Shown here: positions 52,033-63,158 of the stretch, one piece after another | Position numbering within the stretch: the first letter of the stretch is position 1 | Layout: every line of letters begins with the position of its first letter | From: Microlunatus antarcticus | Lineage (GTDB): Bacteria > Actinomycetota > Actinomycetes > Propionibacteriales > Propionibacteriaceae | DNA length: 64,000 bases | Assembly: GCF_014193425.1 (NCBI RefSeq) | Contig: NZ_JACHZG010000001.1 | Coordinates: 124,001-188,000, forward strand | Reading direction: 5' to 3' | Position numbers and translations under genes: made by a program | Notes under the pieces: generated by a model | What the model was told of the DNA's origin: nothing | What the model saw: the letters and a program-made list of their open reading frames with translations, nothing else | Database searches by the model: none

Positions 52033-52812
52033 TCAGACGGCGATGGTCAGAGCCGGGTCGTCGTCGATCGACAGCTCGGTGTGGTCGACCTGAGCGCGCC
52101 AGCAGCTCGTGCGGAACGGCAGCAGCAGCGGCTCGGGTGCGCGGGCCGACGAGTCGTACAGGGCCCCGACCTCCGCCAGCAGGTCCTCGCGCTCGGCCGC
52201 CGGCAGCGCGGCGACGGCCGAACGCCGGCTGGCCATCGTGACCAGCCCCTCGCGGGTCGTCGGCACCCACGCCCGGAAGTCGCGGCGCTCGAGGGAGTGG
52301 AAGTAGGGGCTCTCGCCCACCTCCGCGACCGATGCGTCGCCGTAGGCCCCCTGCATCGCGGAAGGGTCCACGCGCTGCAGGATGCCCATCAGGCGCCGCA
52401 CCCAGGGAACGGTGTCGTCGCGGGTCTGGTAGACGACGGCGAGGTGGCCGCCCGGCCTCAGCACGCGGGCGATCTCGGTGACGGCGAGGCCGGGGGCGAA
52501 GCGGTGCAGCGTCTGCGATGCGCTGACCACGTCGAAGTGGCACGAGAGGTAGGGCATCGACTCGACCTGCCCGGCGACGTGCAGCCGGGTCCCGAGCCGC
52601 CCCGGGAGGGTCGCGACCCGTGCGGGGTCCTGGTCGAGGCAGAAGACCTCGTGGCCGGCGTCGGCGAGCGTCGAGGCGAAGGCGCCTCTCCCCGAGCCGA
52701 GGTCGAGGACGCGGACGGGCTCCTCGCCCAGCAGCCAGTCGACGGCGGCGGGGGTCAGCGCACCGCTTCCCCGGGGGCCCGGGCGGCTGCCGGAGGAGGG
52801 GGCGGGGGGCAT
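52033..52812 (-). CDS. SAM-dependent methyltransferase (class I)
   Basis: A 259-residue protein. VRVLDLGSGRGAFASTLADA is motif I, HFDVVSASQTLHRF the motif after the fourth strand, and IARVLRPGGHLAVVYQTRDD motif III, all of the UbiE/class-I type. The long C-terminal part differs from common members, so the substrate is unknown. ATG at 52812 has no ribosome site but follows a TACCGT -10-like hexamer, so a leaderless mRNA is possible. Confidence 0.8.
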   Translation of the reverse strand: MPPAPSSGSRPGPRGSGALTPAAVDWLLGEEPVRVLDLGSGRGAFASTLADAGHEVFCLDQDPARVATLPGRLGTRLHVAGQVESMPYLSCHFDVVSASQTLHRFAPGLAVTEIARVLRPGGHLAVVYQTRDDTVPWVRRLMGILQRVDPSAMQGAYGDASVAEVGESPYFHSLERRDFRAWVPTTREGLVTMASRRSAVAALPAAEREDLLAEVGALYDSSARAPEPLLLPFRTSCWRAQVDHTELSIDDDPALTIAV

Positions 52813-53239
52813 GGCGCAAACGGTAGCCGTGGACCGGGACGGGCCGGCGTCGGCGCGCCTGCCGCAGCGGGCGGCGCCCTCCGGAGGAGGTGGTCCGGCG
52901 CCGGGTGACCAGGCGTGCGTGTGCAACGTTGGCCCCGGTCGAGCCGAGGACGCAACTCCCTGTGTCAATGGGTGATCGCCGCGTGGGTACCCGGCGTCGG
53001 ACCGAGATGGTGCGGGCCTCGCGACCCGCGATCTCCTGTCTCCGAGTGTGCACCCGATCCTCGCTCTTGTGAAGTGGCTCACAGGACTTCTTTCGTTTGG
53101 CGGCGTTCCCTCACCACCACTCTGGCGACGCGTCCCGGAATCGTGCCGCTGTCCACAGGGGCGGGGCGCGACGTCCGGATCTGTCCACAGGCGGCGCTCG
53201 ACCCGGCACGCGGCGCCGGTCCGTCCCCAAGGTGTGGAC
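52813..53239. promoter_or_regulatory. Promoter region ahead of the tad operon, with two GTCCACAGG repeats
   Basis: 427 bp of non-coding DNA. Direct repeats GTCCACAGG start at 53151 and 53183, exactly 32 bp apart, about 55-90 bp before the first tad gene start. A reverse-strand half site GTGTGGAC occurs near 53233. The repeats resemble actinobacterial DnaA-box cores. The rest holds no clear gene. Confidence 0.6.
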
Positions 53240-54334
53240 GTGCCACGACCGAGTCCTCCACCGCCGCACCCGGCGCCCGAGCCGGGTCCCCGCGTCCTGG
53301 TCCTGACGGCCGACGCTCTCCTCGCGCGCCATCTGCTCTCCGTCGTCGCCGCGGTGGGGCTCGCGCCCGACCTGGCGGCGGAGGACGACGAGGTGCGTCG
53401 CGCGTGGCGCACCTCCTCGGCCGTCCTCGTCGGGTGGGACCGGGCGAGCACGGTGAGCGCGCTCGCGCTCCCCACGCGCCCGGAGGTCTACGTCGTGGGT
53501 CGCGACGACGACCGGGTCGAGACCTACGCCTGGTCCACGCGGCTGCGTGCGGCCGCCGCCCTGCTCCCGGACGGCGCCGCCGACCTGGCCGCAGCCCTGT
53601 CCGCCCTGGCCGCCGAGGCCGGACGGGGTCTGGTCCTGGCGCTCGCCGGCGGGTCCGGCGGGGTCGGGACGTCGACCCTCGCGGCCGCTCTGGCGTTCGC
53701 CGCCGCCCGCGAGGACCTGCGCACGCTGCTGCTCGACACCGACCTGGGTGGCGGCGGCATCGACGTCCTCCTCGGGGCCGAGCACCTGCCGGGCTGGCGC
53801 TGGAACCGTCTGGAGGCAGCCCGCGGCCACCTCGGCGACCTCGCCGGCCAGCTCCCGCACTGCGACGGGGTCGACGTGCTCGCGGTGGACCGACCCGGCC
53901 GTCCGGGCACGGCCCTGCGGCCCGAGCAGCTGGCGGCGGTGCTCGACTCCGCCGCGCGCGGCAACGACGTGACCGTCGTCGACCTGCCCCGTCATCTCGA
54001 CGCCGCCCACGAGGAGGTCCTGCGGCGGGCCGACCGCGTCCTGCTGCTGACCCGGGCCGACGTCCGGGGTGTCGCGGCCGCCGACCACGCCGCCCGGTCG
54101 CTCGGCCCGCGCTGCCGCGAGCTCGAGGTGGTCGTCCGGACGGGTCCGGGGCGCACGCTCGCGCCGGGCCTGGTCGCCGACGCGCTCGACCTGCCGTTGG
54201 CCGGGGTGCTCGAGGAGGACCAGGCCGTGCGCAGCGCGGCGGAGCGGGGGGACCCGCCGGGCCGGTCATCCCGGTCGTCGCTCGCCCGGCTCTGCGGCCG
54301 GCTCCTGCGCGCCGAGACCGAGGTGGCGGCGTGA
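53240..54334 (+). CDS. CpaE/SsD-like P-loop protein (tad operon)
   Basis: A 364-residue protein. A receiver-like N-terminal part (RVLVLTADALLARHLLSVVA) precedes an ATPase-like domain with LALAGGSGGVGTSTLAAALA at the Walker A place; the usual lysine is replaced (GTST instead of GKT), and LLLDTDLGGGGIDVLLG follows. This matches actinobacterial CpaE-like/SsD proteins that place pili or septa. The GTG at 53240 has AAGG upstream. It begins the operon and its stop overlaps tadA. Confidence 0.85.
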   Translation: MPRPSPPPPHPAPEPGPRVLVLTADALLARHLLSVVAAVGLAPDLAAEDDEVRRAWRTSSAVLVGWDRASTVSALALPTRPEVYVVGRDDDRVETYAWSTRLRAAAALLPDGAADLAAALSALAAEAGRGLVLALAGGSGGVGTSTLAAALAFAAAREDLRTLLLDTDLGGGGIDVLLGAEHLPGWRWNRLEAARGHLGDLAGQLPHCDGVDVLAVDRPGRPGTALRPEQLAAVLDSAARGNDVTVVDLPRHLDAAHEEVLRRADRVLLLTRADVRGVAAADHAARSLGPRCRELEVVVRTGPGRTLAPGLVADALDLPLAGVLEEDQAVRSAAERGDPPGRSSRSSLARLCGRLLRAETEVAA

Positions 54335-55482
54335 GCGCGCTCGAGGAGCTCGAGCCGATCCGGACGCGGCTGGCCCGGCTCGGCCGGGCGCACACCCCGG
54401 CGGACGTCGCGGAGGCGATGCGGGCCGAGGGCCGGGTGATGAGCGACTCCGCGCTGATCGACACCCTGGACCTCCTGCACCGGCACAGCGTCGGAGCGGG
54501 CCCGCTCGAGGCGCTGCTCGCCGAGCCGGGCGTGACCGACGTGGTGGTCAACGGCGCGGACCAGGTCTTCGTGGACCGGGGGCGCGGGCTGGAACGTACG
54601 CCGGTCCGCTTCTCCTCGGAGTCGGAGGTGCGCCGGCTCGCCCAGCGGCTGGCGGCCTCGGTCGGTCGCCGCCTGGACGACGCCGTCCCCTTTGTCGACG
54701 CCCGCCTGGCCGACGGCAGCCGCGTCCACGCGGTCCTCGGGACCGTCGCCGACCCGGGCACGTGCATCAGCCTCCGGGTCCCGGCCAGCCGGACGTTCTC
54801 CCTCGCCGACTGCGTGGCCTCCGGATCCCTCACCCCGGGTGCGGCCGAGCTGCTCGCCCGGATCGTCGGGTCGAGACTGGCCTTCCTCGTCAGCGGGGGC
54901 ACCGGCAGCGGCAAGACCACGCTCCTGGCCGCGCTGCTGGCCCTCGTCCCGCCGACGGAGCGGATCGTGGTGGTCGAGGACTCCCGCGAGCTGGCGCCTG
55001 CGCACCCGCACGTGGTCCGGATGGAGGGGCGCCCGGCCAACTCCGAGCTCGCCGGCGCCGTCACCCTGACCGACCTCGTACGGCAGTCCCTGCGGATGCG
55101 GCCCGACCGGCTCGTGGTCGGGGAGGTGCGCGGTCCCGAGATCGCCGACCTCCTCACGGCCATGAACACGGGGCACGAGGGCGGCTGCGGGACCGTCCAC
55201 GCCAACTCCTCCGCCGACGTCCCGGCCCGTCTCGAGGCGCTGGCCGCCCTGGCGGGCCTGTCCCGGCTCGCGGTCCACGCGCAGATCGCCTCGGCGCTGC
55301 ACGCCTCGGTCCACATCACCCGGGACGCCCACGGGCGCCGGCGCGTCAGCGAGATCTCGGTGTTTGCGCGCGACGCGGCGACGGGCCTGACCCGGACGGA
55401 GCAGGCCGTGGCGTTCGACGCGGACGGGACGACCCGGGTCGGCCCCGGTGGTCCGCGGCTGGAACGGATGCTCGCCCGATGA
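54331..55482 (+). CDS. tadA: TadA/CpaF-type pilus assembly ATPase
   Basis: A 383-residue secretion ATPase. VSGGTGSGKTTLLAALLALV is Walker A, VVVEDSRELAPAHPHVVRM the Asp box, SLRMRPDRLVVGEVRGPE Walker B, and TGHEGGCGTVHANSS the His box, all of the TadA (CpaF) type. It powers assembly of Flp/type IVc pili. The GTG overlaps the CpaE-like stop (GTGA) and the stop overlaps tadB (ATGA). Confidence 0.93.
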   Translation: MSALEELEPIRTRLARLGRAHTPADVAEAMRAEGRVMSDSALIDTLDLLHRHSVGAGPLEALLAEPGVTDVVVNGADQVFVDRGRGLERTPVRFSSESEVRRLAQRLAASVGRRLDDAVPFVDARLADGSRVHAVLGTVADPGTCISLRVPASRTFSLADCVASGSLTPGAAELLARIVGSRLAFLVSGGTGSGKTTLLAALLALVPPTERIVVVEDSRELAPAHPHVVRMEGRPANSELAGAVTLTDLVRQSLRMRPDRLVVGEVRGPEIADLLTAMNTGHEGGCGTVHANSSADVPARLEALAALAGLSRLAVHAQIASALHASVHITRDAHGRRRVSEISVFARDAATGLTRTEQAVAFDADGTTRVGPGGPRLERMLAR

Positions 55483-56321
55483 GCGCTGGCCTGGCCGCCG
55501 TCCTGACCGTGGTGCTGGCCGCCCTCACCGCCGCGCTCGCCGTGCCCCGGTCGGCGGCCGCACGTTCCCGGGCGCGGCTGGGACGGTCGCCGACCACGAC
55601 GACCGCGTCGACCGGGCCGCTGCGGCGTCGGCGGGGCGCGGCCGTGCTCGCGCTGGCGTCGGGCTCGGCCGTCGTGGTCGCGTCGGCCGCCGTCGGCGGG
55701 GTCCGTGGGGCCGTGCTCGGCACGGCGGTGACGATCGCCGGTGGGACCGTCGTCCGCATCGTCGTGCTCCACGCCCGCGACCGGGCCGCCCGCCGGGCCC
55801 AGACCGAGGTCGCGCGGGCCTGCGGTGTCCTCGCGTCCTACGTCCGGGTCGGGCAGGTGCCGGCCGACGCGCTGGTCCTCGTCGCCGCGGACTGCCCCGT
55901 GCTCGCCGAGGCGGCGGCCGTGCAGCGGATCGGTGGCGACGTCCCCGACGCGCTGCGGGCCCACGCCGGACGCCCCGGCCACGGTGGCCTGCTGGACCTG
56001 GCCCGGGCCTGGCAGGTCTCGTCCTCGACCGGCGCGCCCATGGCGCCGGCCCTCGAGGAGGTCGCCTCGGGGCTGGCGTCGGACGAGTCCCTGCGCTCGG
56101 TCGTGTCGGCCGAGCTCGCGGCTCCGCGCTCGACCGGCAAGGTCATGGCGGTCCTGCCGCTCGTCGGCATCGCCCTCGGTTACCTGCTGGGCGGTCGGCC
56201 GCTGGAGTGGCTGGTGGCGGCACCGGTGGGTTGGGCCTGCCTGCTGGTGGGACTGCTGCTGGCGGCTGGCGGAGTCCTCTGGATCGAGCGGCTCGCCCGC
56301 GCCGCCGCCGCCGGGGGCTGA
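55479..56321 (+). CDS. tadB: TadB-like type II/IV secretion inner-membrane protein
   Basis: A 280-residue membrane protein. Two N-terminal membrane segments, a T2SSF-type cytoplasmic helical domain (RAAQTEVARACGVLASYVRVGQ) and two C-terminal membrane helices (VMAVLPLVGIALGYLLGG; GWACLLVGLLLAAGGVLW). It is a platform for the pilus motor with TadC. The ATG overlaps the tadA stop. Confidence 0.88.
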   Translation: MSAGLAAVLTVVLAALTAALAVPRSAAARSRARLGRSPTTTTASTGPLRRRRGAAVLALASGSAVVVASAAVGGVRGAVLGTAVTIAGGTVVRIVVLHARDRAARRAQTEVARACGVLASYVRVGQVPADALVLVAADCPVLAEAAAVQRIGGDVPDALRAHAGRPGHGGLLDLARAWQVSSSTGAPMAPALEEVASGLASDESLRSVVSAELAAPRSTGKVMAVLPLVGIALGYLLGGRPLEWLVAAPVGWACLLVGLLLAAGGVLWIERLARAAAAGG

Positions 56322-56322
56322 G

Positions 56323-57114
56323 GTGGCGCCCCCTGACCCGGCGGCGGTCTCGTCCTGGGTGTGGGCGGCCTCCGTCCTCGCCGGGCTGACGACGTTCGCG
56401 CTGCTGCCGCCCTCGCGCCGCCCGGGGGACCTCGAGCCCGCAGCGCAGAACCGGTCGTCGCGGCCGGCGGGCTGGATCCGTGGGCGCGAGGACGCCGTGC
56501 CGGTGGTGCGGCGGGTCTGGCTCGGGGTGGTCCTCGGCGCGGTGGCGGTGCTGCTCGCGGTGAGGTCCGGCCTGGGTGCCGGGTGGGCCTGGCCCCTCGG
56601 GCCGCTGGCGGCGCTGGCGGTCGTGGTCCTGCTCGGCCGGGTGGAGCCGGTCGCCGTCCGACGGCGACGGCAGGTGCTCGTGCTGCAGACCCCGCAGGCG
56701 CTCGAGCTGATGGCGTCGTGCCTGGCCGCGGGCCTCCCGGTCCGCGGGGCGTGCGCCGTGGTGGCCGACGCGTTCGAGGGGCCGGTGGGGGAGGACCTCG
56801 GCCGGGTCCGGGCGTCGACCGACCTCGGGGTGGCGGACGTGGACGCCTGGCTCCAGCTGGCCGACCACGCCCAGCTGGGGCCGGCGGCCGCCGACCTCGC
56901 GCGCTCCGTCGAGTCCGGCACGCTGCTCGTGACGACCCTGCGCCACCACGCTGTGCAGGCGCGCGCTCGCCGCGAGGCGGCGCTCCAGGTCGTCGCCCGC
57001 AGCGTCGGCGTCCGCAGCGTGCTGCCGCTGATGACCTGCTTCATCCCGGCCTTCCTCCTGCTCGGGGTCGTCCCGACCGTCGCCTCCGCGCTGGGTCGTG
57101 CGCTCGCGCTGTGA
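56323..57114 (+). CDS. tadC: TadC-like type II/IV secretion inner-membrane protein
   Basis: A 263-residue membrane protein. Membrane helices (SWVWAASVLAGLTTFALL; PLGPLAALAVVVLLG) precede a T2SSF domain (LELMASCLAAGLPVRGACAV and RREAALQVVARSVGVRSVLP) and a C-terminal helix (MTCFIPAFLLLGVVPTVAS). It partners TadB. The GTG lies 1 bp after the tadB stop, so translational coupling is expected. Confidence 0.88.
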   Translation: MAPPDPAAVSSWVWAASVLAGLTTFALLPPSRRPGDLEPAAQNRSSRPAGWIRGREDAVPVVRRVWLGVVLGAVAVLLAVRSGLGAGWAWPLGPLAALAVVVLLGRVEPVAVRRRRQVLVLQTPQALELMASCLAAGLPVRGACAVVADAFEGPVGEDLGRVRASTDLGVADVDAWLQLADHAQLGPAAADLARSVESGTLLVTTLRHHAVQARARREAALQVVARSVGVRSVLPLMTCFIPAFLLLGVVPTVASALGRALAL

Positions 57115-57268
57115 GCGGGCCGCCCGTCCACAGGCCCGACGGCCCGGGGCGGGGTCCGTCCACAGGCCCCGACCCGACCGGCCCGTCCGGCGTTCCGTCC
57201 TGAGACTCCCGGTGCGTCCGGGCGGACGCCCCGTCCCGGTGGGGCGGGATGACCTGAGGAGGTCGGAG
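57115..57268. promoter_or_regulatory. Region between tadC and pilin with two GTCCACAGG repeats
   Basis: Direct repeats GTCCACAGG start at 57126 and 57158, again exactly 32 bp apart, as before the first tad gene. The second pair lies in the gap before the pilin gene, so the pilin and downstream genes may have their own regulated promoter. A good ribosome site (GAGGAGG) precedes the ATG at 57269. Confidence 0.6.
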
Positions 57269-57520
57269 ATGGAGCAGGTGCAGGACGCGGTGGCGGCGAC
57301 GGACGAGAAGGGGCGCGCGGTCGTGTGGGCCCCGTCGGTGCCCGTGCGGAGCCCGCGCACCGAGCGCGGCATGGTCAGCGCCGAGTGGGCGGTGGGCATC
57401 GTCGCGGCGGTCGCCATCGCCGGGGTGCTGCTCGCGGTGGTGACGTCCGGGGCGGTCAAGGCCGCGCTGCTCGGGATCGTGCTCAAGGTGCTGAGCACGT
57501 TCCTGAAGTTCGCTCACTGA
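57269..57520 (+). CDS. Flp/DUF4244-like pilin
   Basis: An 83-residue protein. A basic N-terminal part ends in ERGMVSAEWAVGIVAAVAIA, which is the start of one long hydrophobic helix with the Glu typical of type IV/Flp pilins (cleavage before M-V-S-A-E by a prepilin peptidase). It should be the major pilin of the Flp system. ATG at 57269 follows GAGGAGG at a good distance. Confidence 0.88.
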   Translation: MEQVQDAVAATDEKGRAVVWAPSVPVRSPRTERGMVSAEWAVGIVAAVAIAGVLLAVVTSGAVKAALLGIVLKVLSTFLKFAH

Positions 57521-57537
57521 GGCCGGGGCGTCGCACG

Positions 57538-57918
57538 GTGGACAGGAGCGGGACGTCCGGACGGACGGTGCGGCGCCCGGGGGAGCGGGGGATGGTGACG
57601 GCCGAGCTGGCCGTCGCCACCCTCGCGGCCCTCGCGCTGCTCGGGATGATGCTGTGGGGGATCTTCCTCGTGGTCGTCGAGCTGCGGTGCGTCGACACCG
57701 CGGCGGCCGTGGCCCGCCAGGCGGCCCGCGGCGACGCCCAGGGGGTGCGGATGGCCAAGGCGGCCGCACCGGCCGGCGCGAGCGTGACCACGAGCACCCG
57801 CGCGGGGGTCGTGACCGTGACGGTCCGGGTCCGGGCCCGGCCGATCGTGGAGGGCCTGCCCTCGGTGCCGCTGGCCGCACAGGCGCGTGTGGCCAAGGAG
57901 CCCGGGGGTGACTGGTGA
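57538..57918 (+). CDS. TadE-like pseudopilin
   Basis: A 126-residue protein. After a short basic segment, GMVTAELAVATLAALALLG gives the TadE-type hydrophobic helix with Glu at the fifth place. The C-terminal part (RCVDTAAAVARQAARGD; VTVRVRARPIVEGLPSVPLA) is the TadE periplasmic-like domain. It is a minor pilin/pseudopilin. The GTG at 57538 is the likely start; ATG at 57592 is an alternative. Its stop overlaps the next gene. Confidence 0.85.
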   Translation: MDRSGTSGRTVRRPGERGMVTAELAVATLAALALLGMMLWGIFLVVVELRCVDTAAAVARQAARGDAQGVRMAKAAAPAGASVTTSTRAGVVTVTVRVRARPIVEGLPSVPLAAQARVAKEPGGDW

Positions 57919-58292
57919 CCGGCCGTCCGAGCGGACGCCGCGACGAGCGGGGCAGCGGGTCGCTGCTGGTCGTCGGGGTGATGGGGGTCGTCGGGGTCGT
58001 GGCCATGATGGCGGTGGTGGCGGCGGCCTACCTGGTGGCGGGCCACCGGGCCCACGGTGCGGCCGACCTGGCCGCGCTCAGCGGGGCGGCGGCGTACGCG
58101 GAGGGGCGTCCGCCCTGCCCGGCCGCCGCCCGGCTCGCCCGGGTGAACGACGCCCGGCTGGTCCGGTGCGACCGGGTGGGTGACGACGTCGACTACGTCG
58201 TGAGCGTGACCGTCGATGTCGAGGTCGGGCTGCGCGTCCCGGGCCTCCCGCGGGCGCTGAGCGGCCGGGCGCACGCCGGCCCGGTGGCCTGA
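57915..58292 (+). CDS. TadG-like/Rv3654c-like membrane-anchored protein
   Basis: A 125-residue protein. GSGSLLVVGVMGVVGVVAMMAVVAAAYLVAGHRA is an N-terminal membrane helix, then AADLAALSGAAAYAEGRPPC, the TadG/Rv3654c-type helix-turn motif, and a Cys-containing C-terminal domain. It completes the pilin set. The GTG overlaps the TadE stop (GTGA). Confidence 0.85.
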   Translation: MTGRPSGRRDERGSGSLLVVGVMGVVGVVAMMAVVAAAYLVAGHRAHGAADLAALSGAAAYAEGRPPCPAAARLARVNDARLVRCDRVGDDVDYVVSVTVDVEVGLRVPGLPRALSGRAHAGPVA

Positions 58293-58350
58293 CCCGGTGG
58301 ACGCCGCGGGCGCGCGTACGGCGCACGACCGAACCAGTGACGCATGTGGT

Positions 58351-58356
58351 TAGACT
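58351..58356 (+). promoter_or_regulatory. -10-like TAGACT ahead of hppA
   Basis: TAGACT fits TANNNT and lies 99 bp before the hppA start in an otherwise GC-rich gap. No clear -35 hexamer is at 17-18 bp spacing, so this is a tentative call. Confidence 0.35.
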
Positions 58357-58454
58357 GCGCCGGTCTGAGCACGAGGACGTGTGCGCCTGGCTGGCCGGAG
58401 ACGCGCCGCCGTGACCTTCGTACGCGTCCCCCGAAGCACCCAGGAGGACCCCCG

Positions 58455-60809
<2,355 letters not shown>

Positions 60810-60813
60810 CCCC

Positions 60814-61626
60814 GTGGCCCGCCCCGCCCGCGATCCCGGCGCGCTGGACTGGTTCACCCGGCCGTCCTCCACGTCGACCGGGACGCTCAACCTCGCCTAC
60901 AACGCGCTCGACCGCCACGTCGTGCGTGGACTGGCCGACGAGGCAGCGCTGCTGGACCCCTTCGCCGAGCAGGGGTCACGCACCTCCTACTCGTACGCCG
61001 ACCTCCTCGAGCAGGTCGGCCAGCTCGGGGGAGCGTTCCGCGAGCTGGGGGTGACGCCGGGCCGGTACGTCCTGCTCGCCCTGCCGCTCGGACCGGAGCT
61101 CCTCTTCGGCCTGCTCGCCTGCGCCCGCCTGGGCGCGGTCGCGGTGCCGCTGGTCGACGCCGAGCCGGCCGACGTCCGCCGGCTCGGGAACGACCCGGCC
61201 ACCGCACCGCCGACGGTCGTCGTCGTGGACGGCGAGCGTCGCGCGGCGCTCGACCCGGTCCTCGAGGAGGTCGGGATGACCCCGACCTACGAGGTGGTGC
61301 GGCACCCCGCCCCCGGCACGGTCGACGCGACCCTGGGGTCCTTCGACCTCGCGGTCCTGATGCGGCCGGGCTCGTTCCAGCCGGCGGCGTGCGCCGAGCT
61401 GGCGCCCGGGAGCCCGTTCCTCGTCCGGTCGTCCACGCAGGACGCGGCCGAGCCCCCGAGGGTCTTCGACCAGCTCTGGGCCGCCGACCTCGCCGACACC
61501 GCGGTCCGCGCCGGGTGGGCGCCGGGGAGCTACGTGGCCCCGGCCGACGACCCCACCGACGCGGCCCCGTACGCGGCGCTGCTCGCACCCCTGATGCTCG
61601 GCGCCGCCGTCGAGCTGCGCCGATGA
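60814..61626 (+). CDS. Acs-like AMP-binding half enzyme, probably inactive
   Basis: A 270-residue protein. Its opening, GTLNLAYNALDRHVVRGLAD, and PLGPELLFGLLACARLGAVA follow the first part of acetyl/propionyl-CoA synthetases. Where the P-loop YTSGTTGxPKG should be, the sequence reads FLVRSSTQDAAEPPRV, so the ATP-binding motif is lost, and the protein stops before the C-terminal lid with the catalytic Lys. It is therefore not a CoA ligase by itself. It is translationally coupled to the next gene (ATGA) and follows hppA. Whether it binds AMP or acyl-adenylate is unknown; it might be a relic or a regulator. Confidence 0.75.
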   Translation: MARPARDPGALDWFTRPSSTSTGTLNLAYNALDRHVVRGLADEAALLDPFAEQGSRTSYSYADLLEQVGQLGGAFRELGVTPGRYVLLALPLGPELLFGLLACARLGAVAVPLVDAEPADVRRLGNDPATAPPTVVVVDGERRAALDPVLEEVGMTPTYEVVRHPAPGTVDATLGSFDLAVLMRPGSFQPAACAELAPGSPFLVRSSTQDAAEPPRVFDQLWAADLADTAVRAGWAPGSYVAPADDPTDAAPYAALLAPLMLGAAVELRR

Positions 61627-63158
61627 CCGCTCCGACGACCGGTGACGGCGCGCCCGGGCGGCTGCTCACCCCGGCCGCCTGCGCCGACCTGACGGCGGCG
61701 TTCGCCGAGCACGCGTACGAGGTCGACGCCGTCGTGGCGGCGATCGGCGAACCCGCCCACGCCGCGCTCGCCCGGAACGCGACCGTCCCGGCCCGCCTGG
61801 CCCTCACCGGTCGGGACGACCCGCTCGCCACGCTCACCCGGCTGTGGCTGCTGCAGGACCGCGTGCCGCGCCGCGACCTCGACCGGGCGCTGCCCGGCCT
61901 CGTCCCGACCCTCGCCGACGCCGGGATCCTCCAGGCCGACGACGACACGGTCCTCGCCCTCGTCGACCTGCGGCCGTACGCCTCCGACGACGGTGCGTCG
62001 GGCTGGATCGCCTCCGACCTGACGCCGGGCCTCGACACCCGCATCACGCCGATGCGGCCCGACTTCGTGCTGGGCGTCTCGTCGGCGTCCTCGACGCTCG
62101 CCCAGATGACCGTCCGCCGTCCGGTCGCCCGGGCCCTGGACCTCGGCACCGGCTGCGGCGTGCAGAGCCTCCACCTCGCGCGGCACGCCCGCGAGGTCGT
62201 GGCCACCGACCTCAACCCGCGCGCCCTTCTCCTGGCCCGGCTCACCGCCGACCTCAACGGCGTCGAGGTCGACCTGCGCCAGGGCGACCTCTACGCCCCC
62301 GTCGCCGGGGAACGTTTCGACCTCGTCGTCACCAACCCGCCGTACGTGCTCTCCCCGCCGACCGGCGAGCGCCTCACCTACCGCGAGGGCACCCGGACGT
62401 CGGACGGCCTGGTCGAGGCGGTCGTGCGCCAGGGCGTCGAGCACCTCACCGACGGCGGCGTGCTGCAGGTCCTCGCCAACTGGGCCCACGTCCGCGGCGA
62501 GGACTGGACCGACCGCGTCGCCGCCTGGGTGCCCGCGGGCTTCGACCTGCACGCCGTCGAGCGCGAGGTGCTCGACCCGTACGCCTACGTCGAGCTCTGG
62601 CTCGCCGACGCCGGGCTGACCGGGGCGCCCGACTACCTCGAGCGGTACGCCGCCTGGTGCGCCTACTTCGACCGGCTCGGCATCGAGGGCGTCGGGATGG
62701 GCTGGTTGCTGGTCCGCGGGCCGGGCGGCGCCGGCTCCGGCACGGGCCCCGCGCACCGCACGCTCGAGTCCTGGCCGTACGGCGTCGAGCAGCCGGTCGC
62801 CCCGGCCTTCGCCCGCGAGCTGGACGTCGTCGACGCGCTCCGCGGGCGCACCGCCGACGAGGTCCTCGACACCGCCTGGACGCTGGCTCCCGACGTGGTC
62901 GAGGAGACGTTCGGGGCACCGGGGGCCGACGACCCCTCCTCGATCGTCCTGCGCCAGCAGCGCGGGCTGCGTCGCGCCGTCGCGCTCGACACCGCCGCCG
63001 CCGGCGTGCTCGGGGCCTGCGACGGAGACCTCCCCCTGCGGACGCTGGTGGAGACCGTGGCCGGGCTGCTCCGGGTGGACGCCGCGCCGCTGGCCGCCGC
63101 GCTCGTCGACCGGGTCCGGGACCTCGCCGTGGACGGGCTGCTCACCGCCGACCGTTGA
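61623..63158 (+). CDS. PrmC-like NPPY methyltransferase with long C-terminal part
   Basis: A 511-residue protein. An N-terminal helical part is followed by a methyltransferase with ALDLGTGCGVQSLHLARH (SAM-binding motif I) and VVTNPPYVLSPPTGE (NPPY), the HemK/PrmC-type N-methyltransferase motif. NPPY enzymes methylate N atoms of Gln or bases, so Gln-methylation of a protein or nucleic acid methylation are both possible. The 240-residue C-terminal part (from about 270) has no motif I know. The ATG overlaps the stop of the AMP-binding half enzyme. Confidence 0.82.
   Translation: MTAPTTGDGAPGRLLTPAACADLTAAFAEHAYEVDAVVAAIGEPAHAALARNATVPARLALTGRDDPLATLTRLWLLQDRVPRRDLDRALPGLVPTLADAGILQADDDTVLALVDLRPYASDDGASGWIASDLTPGLDTRITPMRPDFVLGVSSASSTLAQMTVRRPVARALDLGTGCGVQSLHLARHAREVVATDLNPRALLLARLTADLNGVEVDLRQGDLYAPVAGERFDLVVTNPPYVLSPPTGERLTYREGTRTSDGLVEAVVRQGVEHLTDGGVLQVLANWAHVRGEDWTDRVAAWVPAGFDLHAVEREVLDPYAYVELWLADAGLTGAPDYLERYAAWCAYFDRLGIEGVGMGWLLVRGPGGAGSGTGPAHRTLESWPYGVEQPVAPAFARELDVVDALRGRTADEVLDTAWTLAPDVVEETFGAPGADDPSSIVLRQQRGLRRAVALDTAAAGVLGACDGDLPLRTLVETVAGLLRVDAAPLAAALVDRVRDLAVDGLLTADR

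Noticed and set aside
51673-52908. A long plus-strand frame of 411 codons
   Set aside because: It covers the intergenic gap and the antisense of a clear methyltransferase, with shadow-like composition and no domain.
53079-57131. A 1350-codon open frame on the minus strand across the tad locus
   Set aside because: It is a high-GC shadow of the plus-strand tad genes: Arg/Pro/Ala/Ser-rich, no motif, and the opposite strand has clearly recognised overlapping genes.
53149-57164. Replication origin from DnaA-box-like repeats
   Set aside because: Only four sites in two pairs, no AT-rich unwinding region, and no dnaA, dnaN or gyrB near; a regulatory role is more likely.
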